NCBI RefSeq assembly: GCF_010093595.1
Contig: NW_022985456.1
Coordinates: forward strand, 518,104 to 582,103
Source of the DNA: Mytilinidion resinicola
Taxonomy: Eukaryota > Ascomycota > Dothideomycetes > Mytilinidiales > Mytilinidiaceae
DNA: 64,000 nt
Direction: 5' to 3'
In this document: positions 1-11,013 of the stretch, in pieces
Position numbering within the stretch: position 1 is the stretch's first letter
Layout of the letters: each line of letters starts with the position of its first letter
Position numbers and translations under genes: made by a program
Notes under the pieces: model-generated
The model's database searches: none
What the model was told of the DNA's origin: nothing
What the model saw: only the letters and a program-made list of their open reading frames with translations

Positions 1-492
1 TACAGGAACTTTCGCGCCCGTCTACGTGCAGCGGCGAGAAGCTCGATCGGAGGCGTTGGACGGAACAAAGATGGACAACTGGTGAGAATTAAAGAGGATC
101 GATTTGTCGATGCTGTAGCTTTCCTGCGGATGGGTATCAATGACATCAAGGGAGATCCTTTCCAATCTGAGGCCGGACGCTTCCTGGCGCGTACATCTGT
201 CAGAGATGGGGCCATGAGCAAGCTTTCGGCGATTTTCAGGCTGGGCGCGGAGATTAGGGGAAACAGTCTGGGTCGATCGCCTTTTATTACCAAGAAGGGA
301 CATCTGGTCCTTGCGTCTGAGCATGTTCAGCCAGGCGACGTCGTTGCACTGATCAGGGGAGCACAGGTTCCGTTCATCCTGCGGCGTCAAAGCAGCGGTC
401 AGTATCAAGTCATCGGCGAAGCATACGTAGACGGCATCATGGACGGAGAGGCGATGGAGAGCTCTAAATGTCATGCTGTTGATTTAGTCTAG
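1..492 (+). CDS. HET-domain protein, C-terminal fragment (5' end off the window)
   Basis: The frame is open from base 1 to a TAG at 490-492, so the gene starts left of the window. The last ~60 residues have the standard C-terminal block of fungal heterokaryon-incompatibility (HET) proteins: QPGDVVALIRGAQVPFILR, then a Tyr-rich stretch, then GEAYVDGIMDGEA. In this family the catalytic/TIR-like HET fold lies N-terminal and is not visible here; HET proteins trigger cell death on recognition of non-self. The short tail after DGEA is usual. No internal stop or frameshift is seen in the visible part. Family assignment rests on the C-terminal motif alone. Confidence 0.8.
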   Translation, partial: YRNFRARLRAAARSSIGGVGRNKDGQLVRIKEDRFVDAVAFLRMGINDIKGDPFQSEAGRFLARTSVRDGAMSKLSAIFRLGAEIRGNSLGRSPFITKKGHLVLASEHVQPGDVVALIRGAQVPFILRRQSSGQYQVIGEAYVDGIMDGEAMESSKCHAVDLV

Positions 493-1351
493 CAGCATTA
501 GCGAATCTGTATCTAGTGTATCTCATCACGCGGGGCATGAAAAAGGCGGCACTCTACACGGGTGTATGCCACTGCTTGGGATGCTTCAATGCATTTTCAG
601 AAATCTAAACGGGATAGAAGCTCTGCACTCTAGGCTATGTGGAAACTTGTTGAAGCACTTCAAGCAGTGGTAGCCAGGTGCACCTAGGAGACAGACATCG
701 CGGTTGATGAGTGTCAACATAAAGTAGTAGTCCACAAATCCGTAAGGTGTATACACACTCCAGCTGTTTCTATGCTTGTGTACTCTTGTTTAGCAGCGCT
801 TGAGGTCCTCTGATATGCTATTGTTATTCATAAAAGACCAGCTTTGGCAAGCTTGACGGCTCTCTGGACCACCTCAGACGGTGTTGAGCTGCCGAGTATG
901 CCACCCTTTTTATACCCCGCGTGCTTGTGTCAATGATGTTTACTACATATATCGAAATAAAGGTAGATTATATAGGAAGATGTATTGAGAATAGAAATAA
1001 GCGTTGCTGAGTGCTATAGGTTACGCAAAGCCCTATTCGACTGACTGTAGACATTGGCGGATAAGTGAAAGCCTCTCCGGGATCATCGATGCTCTACGTC
1101 GCGCTTAAATATAGGGCCTACATATACTTTTTTAAAGAGTAGAGCTGTACGACGCTCTTTTCATTAGCCCTGGCCCATTTCACCTAGAATTATCGTCCCG
1201 CGGCCTAAGAAATACAGCCAATTAGTAGTTAAGATGAAAAAGAAGTTCGCATCCAAATCAGGCGTTTTGTACCCTTTCCCGTCTTCTTCCTCGTACACTT
1301 GATGTTTGTCTCGCACGGCTAGGCTTGCGAGTCTGGAAAGTTTCCTCCCGT
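493..1351. other. Intergenic, no gene seen
   Basis: AT-richer DNA between the HET fragment and the minus-strand membrane-protein gene. The only ORF (63 aa, minus, 1164-1355) has no recognisable features. It may hold the 3' UTRs of the two convergent genes. Confidence 0.5.
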
Positions 1352-2415
1352 TCATAGTCGCCTAGCCTCTTCAACGACCTGCCCATCGAGTTCGACTGGT
1401 ATCTCATTCACAGCCAGCTCATGAGCAGCATGCGATGGGACGCCCATCTCGACGGGCTCCACTCTTTTCTTTCCCGTAGCAGGTAACTCCGATTTGGCCT
1501 GCTCCGGCTCATCCCTCGCAGCCTTCAACGCCTTTTTCAAATGGCGGATATAGAGGTATACGCCGCCTGCGATCAGTGAGACCACTATGACAACGCCGAT
1601 GCCGATGCCACCTTTAGCGCCTGCCGAAAGGCCGCCCTTGGGGGGCTGAGAAGTAGTCGGAGACTGTGAGAAGATTGGCTGTTGGGTGCTGGTGAGTGAC
1701 GAGGATGAAGCTGAGGTGCTTGAGTTTGCTGCAGCCAGTGAGGCGCTTGGTGCCGATGACGAGCTTGCCAAGAGCTGAATGATTGCGGTATCTGTGGCCT
1801 CCCAAGCGATCGTTATCCCAGCATGTGCTACTGTTGCGATGTAGGTAACTGGATAAGCTGTATAGCTGTTGAGGACCGGTTACTGTCCAGTGGCGGAGGC
1901 GTTCGGGGCCAAGAAGATTGGGATTATCGAGGAGGACACGGGCACGTAGCTAAAGCATTGGGCAGAGTAGTCGCCTTGGTAGTCATAATGGTTGCATTGA
2001 AATCCTCTGATCGCGAGTAAGCTATTCAAGGTTTTGGAATAAGGGGCTACGGAAGGTTATACGTTGAACAACAAACTTGCGTAGTAACGTTCGGAGCAAA
2101 GGCTATTTCCGAGATTGGACTACACGCCATAGTATCATGTGGACATAATCCAGGGGAGTAATACGGAAATACTGTGGCCGAGCTGTTATAACTACCGGGC
2201 TCGCATTCCTTGTGGTCGTTGCCAGAATAGGAGCATGCTGTGCCAATGAGAGCGACATCGGAACGACTGTAATCATTTGGGAAATAACAGGGGGTTGCAC
2301 AAGATGCCGGCGGGGTAAATACGGTGGTAATATCCGCGATGTTTGCTGCGAGAAGCTGATAGGAAGTGCCATGAGCTTTGAGAGTGACAGTCCTTGTGCT
2401 TTCAACAATAGGCAT
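1352..2415 (-). pseudogene. Ser-rich single-pass membrane protein, probably broken
   Basis: Exon 1 (from an ATG at 2415) encodes an ectodomain with TTVFTPPASC, SYNSS, YYSPGLCP and VCCST, a pattern common in fungal surface proteins. A 56-nt intron (GTATAA..CAG, CTTAC branch site) restores CCSTGFQCNHYDYQGDYS. Exon 2 continues through a Ser-rich stalk to a clear membrane segment (GGIGIGVVIVVSLIAGGVYL), a basic stop-transfer RHLKK and an acidic cytoplasmic tail. An in-frame TAA at 1880-1882 lies between the ectodomain (NASATGQ) and the continuing frame (PVLNSYTAYPVTY). No convincing intron removes it, so I call it a pseudogene; an unusual short intron is the alternative. There is no obvious signal peptide at the chosen ATG. 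Function unknown. Confidence 0.5.
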
Positions 2416-3253
2416 CTTTACATTGGATGTACTAGTTCCAATATCAAATATCGAGACGAGGGGGCTGCTCCACACCCTCAATTAACCTTGGGAAGGCTTT
2501 AAGGTATATTTTCATGGAGATGAGGACCCCCGCACCACGTCTACTCCTGTGATTGGTATTCAGGAACGCTCACATAAACGGGGCGTAGATAAGCACGTCG
2601 ACGACAAGGCAGCGTCAGGCTATGATGCACTCCCTAGATTTGTTTTTCTTAGGTAAAGGTTAGATAAGTTCCGCCAATTAGACGCTGTCGACGAAAGATG
2701 CAGCAGCTGGTTCTGGCCCTTAGATGTTCCATGCTCGTTGCGACGATTCCTCATCCGCTCATTCCAGTCACTGAGAAGAGAATCGCAAACGCTGCAGTGT
2801 ATTGGCGCCTAATCAGAGTTAGCTGGCTATAGTCACATCTAGAACTACGTTACTTCCTTGTCGCACACGATCGCGGGGGCATGGGGACCACGAGGCGTAG
2901 ACCCCTAGAATAGTCGTCTGCATTAGGTCTGCGTCCGTGCGCATAGTTCTAGAGAACGTCAACCTCAGGCACAGATCCTCGAATACCGACCTTTGCATTA
3001 CCGCTGTTCCCTCTCAGCCACAAAGAAACATAGCTGAGTGTCTCGCATCGAAGACCATTAGCGACACTCTTCCTACTCCCCTCTCGCTATCCATGCTTCT
3101 GCCGCACTGCTATTATCTTCGCGTGTAAGTAGTCTCACTTCTAACTTTAGACCCATCAGATGGCTCAGATAGCGCATTGTAGCTTACACGCCTATCTCCC
3201 GTTAGCGGCTACTCTCTAACTCATTAGATCGGAGGTTCAAAGTCATCCCGATT
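2416..3253. other. Intergenic, no gene seen
   Basis: Shared upstream region of the divergent membrane-protein relic and the caspase-like gene. I see no ORF with family features, no RNA gene and no clear repeat. Confidence 0.5.
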
Positions 3254-5293
3254 ATGGAGCAACATGCTATCACGACTCACTACGCGATCTTGATCGGCAT
3301 CAATGCCTATCCAGAGAGTCCTATGAGAGGCTGCATGCGAGACGTTCAACAAGTCAGGAAAATCATAGAAGAAATGCCAAACCCTGTTCACATACAAATG
3401 TTCACAGCGAGCCCAGCGGAAGACTCGAATCTTTCTCCCCTAGCCGAAAGCCCAGAGCTCTGGCCAACATATGATAACGTGACATCCAGCGTAAAGAAGA
3501 TCACTTCTTCGGCAAAGCCCGGTGATTTTGTTTATATCCATTACTCTGGTCACGGCACCACGATCAAGGCTTCCGGCGGCTCATCCATTAAGTCTCCAGG
3601 AGATCTAGCATTAGTTCTACTCGAAGTAACGGACAGGACTAACATGCGATATCTTCGAGGCTTGGAGTTGGCGTATTTGCTGAGAGACATGGTAGAGAAA
3701 GGCTTGACGGTGACCCTAGTTCTGGACTGCTGTTTTTCTGGAAGTGTTGTACGCAAAGATTCCATGGTCCGATGTCTTAGCTATGACCCCCAGACAGACG
3801 CGGCATACCCCCTCGATCCTAGTCAGAGCCTCAGCCTCGAAGCTGAAGCTAGCCGTCCCGCTTATCGCGATGTTTCCTTGCGCCCCAATTGGTTGGTCAA
3901 TCCTGACGGTTATACGATTCTCACCGCATGCGGGCCCACCGAGGTAGCTAAGGAACTTGTTCTCAACCAGAACGGGGAAAGGCATGGGGTATTATCTTAC
4001 TTCTTGCTCAGAACATTTGCCAAACTTGGTGGCGTTGGGGGGAAACAGCAGCACATCTATCACCATCTGTGTGCCAGATTCCGGGAAACTCGCGAGAAAC
4101 GCAAAAACGAGCAAAACCCAATGTTCTATGGGAACAAGAACCTCTGCTTCTTCGGACGAGCCACTCCGCGGATTCGTTCAGCACCTATTCCGATCATCAA
4201 GAAACCGGACGGTAGCATTCAGCTAGAAGCTGGACAGGCACACGGCATTTGTGACCATGACCAATTCTCTGTGCATCCTTTAGGTTCTGCAAAAGAAGAC
4301 TCGGTGTCGAACAGGACTCTAGTAATTGCTACTGTCACCCAGGTCAGAGCTCTCACATCTACTCTGAAGGTGCTCGAGACAAAATCTGTCTATGTGGAGA
4401 CAGGGTGGATGGCAACAGCACTCACTTATCTCTCCTTGCGGAAATTCCCGGTACGACTCGAGCTTGGCCTCCCACATCCCGGTGACTGGACAGCCGCGTT
4501 GCAAGAACGAAGGTCTCTTGATGTCTCCGACAGTAGCAATACGATCCTTGGACGTCCAATCTCATTCTATGTGGCTATGGACAGCGACAATGGTTACGAA
4601 ATCCGAGACGAAACAAACCAGCCAGTTGTTCACGTACCAACGACAACATCCCATCAAGATGGAAGTGCATGCCATGTTTTAGACGTCGCGGAACACCTAG
4701 CGAGGTTCAAACTAGTGAGGGACCTGACCAACCCATCGCTTGTTGATCCAGCGCATCCTTTCAGGAAGGCATTTGCAATTCGACTCATTGATCGAACTGG
4801 GAACGTGTTTCACCCGGGATGTTTGCAAGAAGGATGGTTTCACGCTGGATGTTCCCATTCAGAATGTGTAGTTGAAGTGGAAGATGGTGATGCTTTAGAG
4901 TTGATCGTGGAAAATACAGGAAAGGAAGGAGGCGATGCTCTTCATATCCACCTTTACAGTATGGGCCATTGTTGGGAGATAGAGAATATTCTCCGTGCGA
5001 ACCACGAAGTTGTCCTACCTAGAGGATTTGGTCAAAGCGCCGGTGGAGAGTGGAGGAAGAAGCTAAGGATGAAAATGTCGCTGGAAGTAAAAGAGAAAGC
5101 GCAGCCCCAGTGTGAGGACATCATCAAGGTTTTTCTTACTATTCGGTCGACTTCCTTTATGTCATTGGAGTTGCCAGAACTCGCTACATCATTCGAGGGG
5201 GACAGGACTACAAAATCAAGGGGACGAGGCCATGATGGTTTATCAGACGATTGGGCTGCATTGAATTTCCGCATTCGTACAAACGCTCGCTGA
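3254..5293 (+). CDS. Caspase-like (peptidase C14) protein, intronless
   Basis: The single 679-aa ORF begins with a caspase-fold core: HYAILIGINAYP (first strand), AGxxxD-type region MRGCMRDVQQV, the catalytic-His motif HYSGHG (His100) and the catalytic-Cys motif LVLDCCFSG (Cys160, aligning with the Cys of the metacaspase DSCHSG motif). The dyad is intact. A region resembling the small subunit runs to about residue 300 (YTILTACGPTEVAKE, GVLSYFLLRTF). The remaining ~380 residues have no family I recognise. There is no Pro-rich/zinc-finger prodomain of yeast-type MCA1, so this belongs to the accessory caspase-like proteins of fungi. These cleave after basic or acidic residues; specificity cannot be read here. 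It converges on a TPR-CHAT gene whose stop lies 86 bp away, so two clan CD proteases are adjacent. A role in regulated cell death is inference. Confidence 0.85.
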   Translation: MEQHAITTHYAILIGINAYPESPMRGCMRDVQQVRKIIEEMPNPVHIQMFTASPAEDSNLSPLAESPELWPTYDNVTSSVKKITSSAKPGDFVYIHYSGHGTTIKASGGSSIKSPGDLALVLLEVTDRTNMRYLRGLELAYLLRDMVEKGLTVTLVLDCCFSGSVVRKDSMVRCLSYDPQTDAAYPLDPSQSLSLEAEASRPAYRDVSLRPNWLVNPDGYTILTACGPTEVAKELVLNQNGERHGVLSYFLLRTFAKLGGVGGKQQHIYHHLCARFRETREKRKNEQNPMFYGNKNLCFFGRATPRIRSAPIPIIKKPDGSIQLEAGQAHGICDHDQFSVHPLGSAKEDSVSNRTLVIATVTQVRALTSTLKVLETKSVYVETGWMATALTYLSLRKFPVRLELGLPHPGDWTAALQERRSLDVSDSSNTILGRPISFYVAMDSDNGYEIRDETNQPVVHVPTTTSHQDGSACHVLDVAEHLARFKLVRDLTNPSLVDPAHPFRKAFAIRLIDRTGNVFHPGCLQEGWFHAGCSHSECVVEVEDGDALELIVENTGKEGGDALHIHLYSMGHCWEIENILRANHEVVLPRGFGQSAGGEWRKKLRMKMSLEVKEKAQPQCEDIIKVFLTIRSTSFMSLELPELATSFEGDRTTKSRGRGHDGLSDDWAALNFRIRTNAR

Positions 5294-5378
5294 AGTATGC
5301 TACAACACTTGTAGCATAATCCCGTAACCCTATTCTCGAAATGAAGGACTGGTTGCGGCTGAAGTAGACTATCCCAAA

Positions 5379-8312
5379 TCATACGCCAAAATGGACGTAG
5401 GGAACCCAGTGTTGTAGCCGGTCATCCTCCTCATCATCCGAGTCGTCTAAAACAATCTTTCTCGGCAGCCTGGAATCACGCTGATCCCCATCACTCGTAG
5501 TTATTGCTCCTATACTATCCTCCCCTACAGGCGTGTATACCTTTCTAGTCGATGGGCTCCTACGTCTGGTCTTTGCTGGCACACGTAGCCAACGGTCTCG
5601 AAGCTCTCTAGTAGCTTTATGTAGCCCTAGGCATACCGACTCATCTGTCATGGCTCCATCTCTTATCCCCTCGTACGTGAATCTCGCCATATCCACGCAG
5701 GACTCATCATTGACCTCCCACAGAGTGCCAATGACGTGGCGAAATCCCGCCAGTTGACAAGCACTGATCAGGTGGATGCTCTCATCATAGAACCTTTCGT
5801 CTCTGATCTCACCAGTACCGCAAGCCGAGAGGTAGGCGAGGAATGGTGAGCGCTGGCGAAGATTCATCTCCAACAGAGTAGCCACCGTTAACTGGTCGCT
5901 CTTCCAATCTTCCAGGAGCAAATAGCTATGTGAAGGATCGTCGTCGTCTGTATGGCCATGACCAGCGAAATGGAATATCTTACAGCTCGGAAGATGCGAG
6001 ATGATATCTTGCTTGTGTCGTCTTACTCTTGGTACAATAGGATCAAAGTCCATTGACTTGCAAACGTCTTGTAGCATCTCTACCTCTTTTGCGGCAAAAT
6101 TAAGCCTAGGATGTTCTGGTGTATCCTGCATAGCGACAAGAAGCGCATGATTCGGAGCCGTTGGTGTGGCTTCTAGTGCACGACGCCGGCGACCCTGTAT
6201 GATAGCCTTGATGGACGAGCTGTAGGACGACATGACCCTATCGAGGACTGTTTTGGTGCAACCTTCGCCATGAAGCCCAGCTGCGTGGAGAGGAAATTTG
6301 CTTAGGAGACCGGTAGGAATCCACCATATATGCGGCCATTTATCATGAGAAGGAGGTTGAGTGAACCCTAGAGTGTCTAGAATCGGGTTTGTAACGGCCT
6401 CCCATAGCCATGATAGGACTCTATGACTCCCCAAGCCACCTCTCTGTGCCTTCTCCTCGATCTCCTCGCTTTTTAGGCGGAGTAAGGCCAAAGACTGTAT
6501 CTGATGTTGCGTAATGAGTAGTGCATCGCAGCGATGGTTGCTGACGTTGACAACGACAATAGGGCCATACCTCGCAGCATTTTGCATTCCCTCTTCACTG
6601 GGAGGAATTAGGAAGTCTTCGAACCCGGGTTGTTGGCGAATTTTGAGAATTAGCTCATCGAGCTCACGATCTGCGGCAGAATGTCGATTCATGTAGCCTT
6701 GCGAGGAAGTCCCGGGATTTAAATCCGCCACAGAGAGCTCTTGTGAGATGGACGGCTGTAATTCATCTCGAAGCTGGACGAATTTATCTGCCAGATCAGG
6801 GTGACTCGCCTCCAGATCGAGAATTTCCGTCCGCATCTCCTCAAGAGATGCTGCAAGCACGCCGCGTCCCTGTTCAAGTAGGTTCAGCGCAACGAGCGGG
6901 GATTTTCCTGCCTGCAGTGCTATTGCGGTTGCATCGCAAGCGAAGCCGGCTATATCGCTAAGCAGATGCTGTTTATCGGAATTTGGCAGTGATCGTGAGA
7001 TGAGTTTAGGAATGAGATGAACACCCATGGCTGCTCCCTCGCAAGCTTGCTGCCAGTCTGATTTGAGTAAGCAACATCTAACGATATCCTCGGCCGCTCC
7101 AATGCGAATCAAAGTGGGGGCGTTAGACTGATGGAGAGCAGCTTGATGGTGTAAAATCGCTTCTTCGATATCGTTCATCATTCCTGTTCCCGAGTCCCTA
7201 TCGCCAGCTCTAGTCACAAGGCCGGTCATCCGTTTTGCTTGATCTTGATCTTCTGAGCTCGCATCTTTAGCTTGCTGTCCGATTTGGATTGCTTCATCGA
7301 TCTCGGTCATATTTCTCAAATTTCTATCTTGAAGTATGATGCCGAGGTAGGATGACACTAGTGCTCGGTCTGGGTGGTCTTCCGGACTCGCATCCACAGC
7401 TCGCCGTGCAAATTGGAGTGCTTCCTCAAGATCAGGTGTTGCTCCTGTTTTTAAGTAGCTAGACCTTAGTCTATTGCCAAGATTGTGCAAAAAGTACATC
7501 CAGTCTGGGTGATCTTCTGGAGTCAGACTAACGGCTTCCCGTGTGTATTGGATTGACTCTCGAAGGTCCGCTATCGCTCCGATTCTGACATATTTATCGT
7601 AGAGTAGATTTCCAAGGTTGTTTGAGAGCCTTGCCCGCTCGGGGTCCCCGGGCCAAATGCCAAGGTTATTCAACCATACTTCACGCTTTCGAAGCTCGGC
7701 TGAATTCGCGTGAACGGCTTCTCGTGCGACTTTAATGGCCTCTTCAAGGTCGGCCATTTCTTTTTTTCTTTTATGTCTGTCTCCAAGAACAATGCTGAGA
7801 CTCTTCAACATGCTTGCCCGAATTAGGTCATTTTCTGGAGTCGCCTTAACAGCTTCCCGCGTGATTTGGATTGCTTTCTCAAGGTCGGCCATCGCTCCTA
7901 TTCTCTGATACCTATCTCGAAAGCAAATCCCAAGGTTTTGTAGCTGGGAGGGCCGGCCTTGGCGATATTTTGGGGTTATATGTAGAGCTTCTTGTGCGAG
8001 TTGAATTTCTTCATCAAGGTCGGCCAGCACACCTAGTCGTGTATATCTATCGCTCAGTCGAGCTCGGAGGCTGAGTAGATACATTGTCCGGTATGGGTGA
8101 TGTGGGTGATGCTCTGAAACTATACTGAGAGCTTTACGTGCGAGTTGAATTGATTCTTCAAGGTCAGCCATCAACCCAGATATCAAATATCTATCCCTGA
8201 GTTGACATCCAAGGGCCTCTAACCGTACTGCTCGTTTCAAAGAATCTTGTGGAGTCGCCTCCACAGCTTCTCGTGCGATTTGGATCATCATCGTTCTTTC
8301 AGGGTCGTCCAT
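5379..8312 (-). CDS. TPR-CHAT protease-like protein
   Basis: From the ATG at 8312 the protein has 977 aa. Residues ~1-400 carry eight or more degenerate ~45-residue units of the form ADLEEAIQ(L/I)AREAV..TPEDHPDR...L.NLG..L.DRY, typical of TPRs in CHAT proteins. A helical linker follows. The C-terminal ~250 residues are a CHAT domain (Caspase HetF Associated with TPRs, clan CD) with the His motif FHFAGHG (~residue 785) and Cys motif AYLSACGTG (~residue 830), then HVIGTLWEVND. Both catalytic residues are present. The frame stays open to 8540, and a GTAAGT at about 8476 paired with a CAG just before the Met region would join an upstream exon in frame (HNK to QAMDDP), so the true start may lie further upstream. 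CHAT proteases act as caspase-like effectors in bacteria; the fungal substrate is unknown. Convergent with the caspase-like gene. Confidence 0.85.
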   Translation of the reverse strand: MDDPERTMMIQIAREAVEATPQDSLKRAVRLEALGCQLRDRYLISGLMADLEESIQLARKALSIVSEHHPHHPYRTMYLLSLRARLSDRYTRLGVLADLDEEIQLAQEALHITPKYRQGRPSQLQNLGICFRDRYQRIGAMADLEKAIQITREAVKATPENDLIRASMLKSLSIVLGDRHKRKKEMADLEEAIKVAREAVHANSAELRKREVWLNNLGIWPGDPERARLSNNLGNLLYDKYVRIGAIADLRESIQYTREAVSLTPEDHPDWMYFLHNLGNRLRSSYLKTGATPDLEEALQFARRAVDASPEDHPDRALVSSYLGIILQDRNLRNMTEIDEAIQIGQQAKDASSEDQDQAKRMTGLVTRAGDRDSGTGMMNDIEEAILHHQAALHQSNAPTLIRIGAAEDIVRCCLLKSDWQQACEGAAMGVHLIPKLISRSLPNSDKQHLLSDIAGFACDATAIALQAGKSPLVALNLLEQGRGVLAASLEEMRTEILDLEASHPDLADKFVQLRDELQPSISQELSVADLNPGTSSQGYMNRHSAADRELDELILKIRQQPGFEDFLIPPSEEGMQNAARYGPIVVVNVSNHRCDALLITQHQIQSLALLRLKSEEIEEKAQRGGLGSHRVLSWLWEAVTNPILDTLGFTQPPSHDKWPHIWWIPTGLLSKFPLHAAGLHGEGCTKTVLDRVMSSYSSSIKAIIQGRRRRALEATPTAPNHALLVAMQDTPEHPRLNFAAKEVEMLQDVCKSMDFDPIVPRVRRHKQDIISHLPSCKIFHFAGHGHTDDDDPSHSYLLLEDWKSDQLTVATLLEMNLRQRSPFLAYLSACGTGEIRDERFYDESIHLISACQLAGFRHVIGTLWEVNDESCVDMARFTYEGIRDGAMTDESVCLGLHKATRELRDRWLRVPAKTRRRSPSTRKVYTPVGEDSIGAITTSDGDQRDSRLPRKIVLDDSDDEEDDRLQHWVPYVHFGV

Positions 8313-8540
8313 TGCTTGCTGTTGGTCGGAAGCGTCCGGCTCAAAATATCTCTTGAGTTTTGTCGTCTTAACCCAGCTCGCAAAAGTGCAGTCAGCGAAA
8401 TGAAAAGCCGCGCCAAAAATAAGACAGCTCCAAAAACCTCTTGTGCTGGTCAATGCTAGGGAATATGAGACACTTACCTTATTATGAGGCTGATTGTAAA
8501 CTCTACCTAGCTTGCACCACACCCCAGTTTTCCATATCAT

Positions 8541-9476
8541 ACTCCAGTAAAAACCCCTTAGCGAGCGCGAGCGGCGATTCCTGCTCGTTCAGACAAGTTT
8601 GAGAGACCACAGACTTCGCAGTGACGAGCAAGGCTTCGGTCGCGCCATCCGAGGTTGTGAAGGTCTTATCCTTGTTCTGTAGATAAATATTGGCTGCCCT
8701 GCTGCCCTGCTGCCCTGCTGCCCTGCTGCCCTGCTGCCTGATACGCCACGTCACTCGGCTGCACATCACGTACCCATAAGCAAGGTGAAATCCGCCTCAC
8801 TTACAGCATCGGCGAAGTCTTGCTGTGCCGTTGCCGTTACCATCTCCGCCGAACTCTTGCTTTCTACGAACTGACTAGTCTGCCTCGCTCGGGGCATTCG
8901 GGGAATCTTTCTAGAGACTCAGTATGGGGCCTCAGTAGGTAGCAAGAAGATATATTGGCCACGATTCTTGAGAAGACTCAAGCGCCGTACATGCAAAATT
9001 TATCTCTCTATTCGTTTCTCCTCGCGCCTTCGATCCGTTTTTTTGTTACAACGATAGGTCATAAGTCTGTACACACGCGTCTACTACCACCGCTTGGGTA
9101 CCCCCCATAGAATTCCAAAAACCTAGAAACGATGTCAAGCTTCAAGTAGTGCAAATTAGGCTGTCTCTTAACTAGCTAGCTGCTTATTAGCTGGGCCGCT
9201 CCTCACGGTGGTGTCAAGCGAGCAAGATTGGAGCCAAGCAGTGGCAATCCCGTGTGCCCAGACTTATGACCTAGTACTGTACCAGAAACCCGACTAAAAA
9301 TTCATTAAATGATTCATTTCCAACCATTTCCAACCTTTCATATATCCCATTAGTTCTCAGCCAGCCCAGTCAATTCGTGCCTATGTTCGTACCAGACACA
9401 AATACCACCAAAACAGTCGTGTACCTTCACAATTACGTTAGATTTCTGCATCGCTTATAACAGCATACATCTGCAC
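8541..9476. other. Intergenic with 8-bp tandem repeat, otherwise no gene seen
   Basis: Upstream of the TPR-CHAT gene. An 88-aa minus ORF here (8503-8769) is built partly on the 8-bp repeat and looks spurious. Nothing else is supported. Confidence 0.5.
8693..8739. repeat. Tandem repeat (GCTGCCCT)n
   Basis: Five perfect 8-bp units plus a partial sixth. The unit length is not a multiple of three, so it would be frame-shifting if coding. It lies ~380 bp upstream of the chosen CHAT start, in its possible promoter or first exon. Confidence 0.9.
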
Positions 9477-10363
9477 TTACGTCGCTCCAGCTAGAAACAA
9501 CTCATTCGTCCTTCTAGTAACAAAACCAGACAGTATTGCGAGAAAGGCCACGAGTGATAACACGATAACAGCAACCCGCGCCGAGGAGCTCCCTACCGAA
9601 TGACAAACGACTATCGGCAGCGACAACAGCACAATAATGAGCAACACAATCAGCGTCCGGGCCACTCTACCCACGAACGGAGTCGAGAACACAAACACGT
9701 GTGGATCCTTCGATAAATTGGGTTGCGAGCTCTGCCACGATCGCATGAGTGAGATCGATTAAACATAAAACAGGAATTCGGATGGTGATGCTCACGTTCT
9801 GATGTCTCCTTAGTAATCGGACAAGACAATCCTCAACCCAAGCCTCGAACCGCATGGCCGCGCCATCTTTCGAGGGGACTACGCTCCGCAAATCATGGCA
9901 ATAGGTCAAGTACGCTGTATCTTCCCAACTCAGGCATCCGTTGCCGTTGACCCAGTTCTGCAAGCTTCGTACATTTCGTGGCTCTGCGTCTTCACTCTCG
10001 CGCATGCGACGGGTTCTTTCCACAAAATTGTCTGAGAAAAGGTCAAATCCAAGGCTTTTCTCCGTGTCTTGGCCAGGTTTAGTCTAGAGGGAGTCCACAT
10101 ACCATAATCGGCCAAAGCGGTGTCGATCTCCAAGAGCGTAGAAGAGCGTTCTGCATTTCTATCGTCGCGGCTACTCCCAAGGAATAAAGGAGCATGCTCA
10201 TTCGCATCGATCGTCTCCAGCCGCTGTTCAAGCATAGAAAGCTTGTCTTGTTTTAGAAGCAAAAGCCGAGAACGGAGATTCGAGAAGCGACGGCATATCT
10301 GAAATGAGTCGTGGGCGGCAATTAGGGCGGAGAAACGAGGGTATCCGGAATGGTAATCCTCAA
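9477..10363 (-). CDS. DUF6594 membrane protein (5' end uncertain)
   Basis: Three exons join in frame: 10363-10103, 10031-9796 and 9731-9477, with introns of 71 nt (GTATGT..CAG) and 64 nt (GTGAGC..CAG). The protein has the hallmarks of fungal DUF6594: N-terminal GYPRFSALIAAHDSFQICRR, a coiled-coil LLLLKQDKLSMLEQRLE, a middle helical region, then after DPHVFVFSTP two or three transmembrane helices (VARTLIVLLIIVLLSLPIVV and VAVIVLSLVAFLAILSGF) and a short tail ending FLAGAT. The family has no settled function; members are common next to HET genes. No ATG occurs in the frame upstream of VEDYHSGYP before a stop, so a short first exon must lie beyond an acceptor near 10363. A rearranged relic copy lies at 19.8-20.1 kb. 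Confidence 0.75.
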
Positions 10364-11013
10364 CTGCTCGAATGTTAGCATTTACTGTGGAATGTTCGAA
10401 TGTTCAAGGGAGTTTTACTTTGTCGCGTGCTGACTTTGCAGTTATGGTATACATCTCGTCCGAATAACCAAGACACGCAGGAAACCAGTCGAGACTCCAA
10501 TCTGAGCTTGAACATTTTAGGGGCTCAATGAAAGAGGTTTACGAGATAAGACACTGGTGATAACAGTTTGCGAATAGCAAGGCTGACTCGGGAAAGGAGT
10601 GAACTTTCGGGCGCAAAGCCAAAGTACCTTCCAGATGTAGTATTTGACACAGGTTGCAGACATGCGCCGCATGTACCTTTCCTTCTTTCCAGTTACCTAA
10701 CTGGGGATATGATTTGACTCGGGCTGTGTAGAATGACAGGGCCAGCTGCAGGCAAAACAGCTGGCAAGACACTATTGGTCGATGAACGAGGCGGTATTCC
10801 GACTGTTGCCTAACTTCAAGTCAATTTGCCGCATAGGGCGCTTATTCGCCTTATTCACGATTTCAATATCTCTTCAACCTGCCCCAGACCCATTCAAGTA
10901 AGCTTCCATCGACATTTCACCTATGAAAAATTAAACATCTGCAGCGTCTTAAAACGAAACTGCGAGACCTTCGCAAACTAGTCATTCTAGTCCACGGCGG
11001 CAAAGCATCTAGC
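10364..11013. other. Divergent upstream region of DUF6594 and the 92-aa gene
   Basis: No gene model supported. It should contain the missing first exon of the DUF6594 gene and both promoters. Most of it is missing from the duplicate at 20.1 kb. Confidence 0.45.
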
